Below are positions 6,514 through 7,047 of a stretch of DNA of 7,047 bases, one piece after another; within the stretch, counting starts at the first letter, position 1; every line of letters starts with the position of its first letter. Under the pieces are notes generated by a model that saw only the letters and a program-made list of their open reading frames with translations, made no database searches and was not told the DNA's origin. The stretch lies in contig CBDVBZ010000162.1 of the NCBI GenBank assembly GCA_965372355.1, positions 1 to 7,047 on the forward strand. The letters are read 5' to 3'. Made by a program: the position numbers and the translations under genes. The DNA comes from CBDVBZ01 sp965372355 (GTDB lineage: Bacteria > Krumholzibacteriota > Krumholzibacteriia > WVZY01).

Positions 6514-6540
6514 ACGCCCCGCGAAGGGCGTGTTGTTCTT
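6514..6540 (+). terminator. Rho-independent terminator after the secreted-protein gene
   Basis: ACGCCC (6514-6519) pairs perfectly with GGGCGT (6526-6531) across a six-base CGCGAA loop, followed by GTTGTTCTT. The stem begins immediately after the TGA at 6511-6513. The tail is T-rich but interrupted, so termination may be incomplete. Confidence 0.65.
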
Positions 6541-6797
6541 GCTGGCTGATGTGTTGAAGTGACTATCTGGCCACCGTTTCCCACCGTTATCGGCCCGGAT
6601 CGGCAAATCCTAATACCCGCCTCAGGAGTGCCCGACGATCCTGCTGACCCACGTCGAGAAGATTCTCTGTAAGAATACCTCCACTCACCGCACTAACCCA
6701 AATGCGGTGGCAACAAGCCGCTTCTGGATGAGGAGCATCCGGGTGGCGCGCGTGAGGCGTTGCCAGCTACGATTTACATTCCACTTGAGGAGGAAAT
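6541..6797 (+). other. Intergenic leader region before the YHS-domain gene
   Basis: No intact gene is seen. All three + strand frames contain stops or lack starts. It holds a direct repeat CCACCGTT at 6571-6578 and 6581-6588 (exact 10-base period), a 7-bp inverted repeat, and the ribosome-binding site AGGAGG at 6788-6793, four bases before the next ATG. A promoter for the next gene should lie here, since a terminator precedes it, but none matches consensus well. Confidence 0.5.
6686..6709. repeat. Perfect 7-bp inverted repeat (hairpin or operator candidate)
   Basis: CACCGCA at 6686-6692 and TGCGGTG at 6703-6709 are exact reverse complements separated by ten bases. No T-run follows, so it is not a typical terminator. 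Its position about 90 bases before the YHS-domain start fits a regulatory stem or operator, but a 7-bp match can arise by chance. Confidence 0.35.
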
Positions 6798-6801
6798 ATG
6801 A
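6697..6801 (+). pseudogene. Possible short coding fossil overlapping the YHS-domain start
   Basis: After TAA at 6694-6696 the frame is open to TGA at 6799-6801, which overlaps the next ATG (ATATGA). The residues look protein-like: KPLLDEEHPGGAREAL, then ATIYIPLEEEI. An ending of the form xxIYIPL is seen in GyrI-like effector-binding domains, but this is too short to assign. There is no start codon, so if real it is a decayed 3' end or the result of an upstream frameshift. Confidence 0.2.
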
Positions 6802-7047
6802 ACCGCAGCACAATCGGTGTGACCATGTTTCTGATCGTTTTGGTGATCGGCGGCGCTTTCGCCGAGGAGGCAGCGCAATCCCCGGCTCTCGGCGGCTACT
6901 GCCCGGTCGCGTACATCGCGATGAACAAGGCCATCAAGGGTGACCCGAACATCTCCCTGGACTACGCAGGGGAGCACTACGTGTTTGCCAACGCGGATGC
7001 AAAGAAGATGTTCGAAGCGGCCCCGTCGAAGTACAGCGTGGCCTACG
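6798..7047 (+). CDS. Secreted YHS-domain protein, 3' end beyond the window
   Basis: The first 83 residues are present and the frame is still open at base 7047. A clean signal peptide (MNRS, a hydrophobic core at 6-20, AFA|EE cleavage near residue 22) precedes a YHS domain: LGGYCPVAY (31-39), KGDPNISLDYAGEHYVFAN (47-65) and then AKKMFEAAPSKYSVAY (68-83). This is the standard YHS order of a GYCPVAY cysteine, a GxxYxF strand and an MFxxxPxKY helix; a second cysteine motif commonly follows just downstream. YHS domains are linked to metal, often copper, binding or sensing. Secreted single-domain versions are common but poorly characterised, so the role is inferred. AGGAGG at 6788-6793 supports the ATG. 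A terminator upstream makes it a separate transcription unit from the large gene. Confidence 0.9.
   Translation, partial: MNRSTIGVTMFLIVLVIGGAFAEEAAQSPALGGYCPVAYIAMNKAIKGDPNISLDYAGEHYVFANADAKKMFEAAPSKYSVAY

Overview
The window reads as a moderately GC-rich piece of chromosome from a Gram-negative bacterium. Two features point to an outer membrane: a small predicted beta-barrel protein that ends in phenylalanine, and a 965-residue secreted beta-helix protein with a C-terminal YPNPFNP/FlgD-like (type IX secretion-like) tail. That tail is typical of the FCB supergroup and related candidate phyla (for example Eisenbacteria, Krumholzibacteria, Latescibacteria or KSB1-type lineages). The lineage is an inference from domain style, not from a marker gene. 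All supported genes are on the + strand.

Layout. 1-278: the probable last 12 codons of an upstream gene, joined through a TAATG stop/start overlap to a 79-residue protein of unknown function. 291-437: an open-frame fragment that looks like the C-terminal region of a CocE/NonD-family hydrolase, truncated at both ends and lacking a start, so most likely a gene fossil. 442-1584: a fold-type III PLP decarboxylase of the ornithine/lysine decarboxylase type, with a GTG start and a near-perfect Shine-Dalgarno sequence that overlaps the end of the fossil. 1759-2667: a ROK-family sugar kinase of the fructokinase type. 2699-3259: a small exported beta-barrel protein with a His/Glu-rich N-terminus, 31 bases behind the kinase and probably co-transcribed with it. 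3260-3615: no gene seen. 3616-6513: the large secreted protein, made of two homologous beta-helix units plus a sorting tail, closed by a good hairpin terminator. 6541-6797: mostly non-coding, with one 7-bp inverted repeat and a possible short fossil frame. 6798-7047: the start of a secreted YHS-domain protein that runs off the window.

The genes do not form one obvious pathway. The decarboxylase (polyamine synthesis) and the ROK kinase (entry of a hexose into central metabolism) are cytoplasmic housekeeping-type enzymes. The other three intact genes encode exported proteins. I see no CRISPR array, tRNA, rRNA, insertion sequence or phage gene. No new multi-gene system is evident. The most interesting points are the hydrolase fossil whose end now carries the decarboxylase ribosome-binding site, and the large internal duplication with unequal expansion in the secreted protein.
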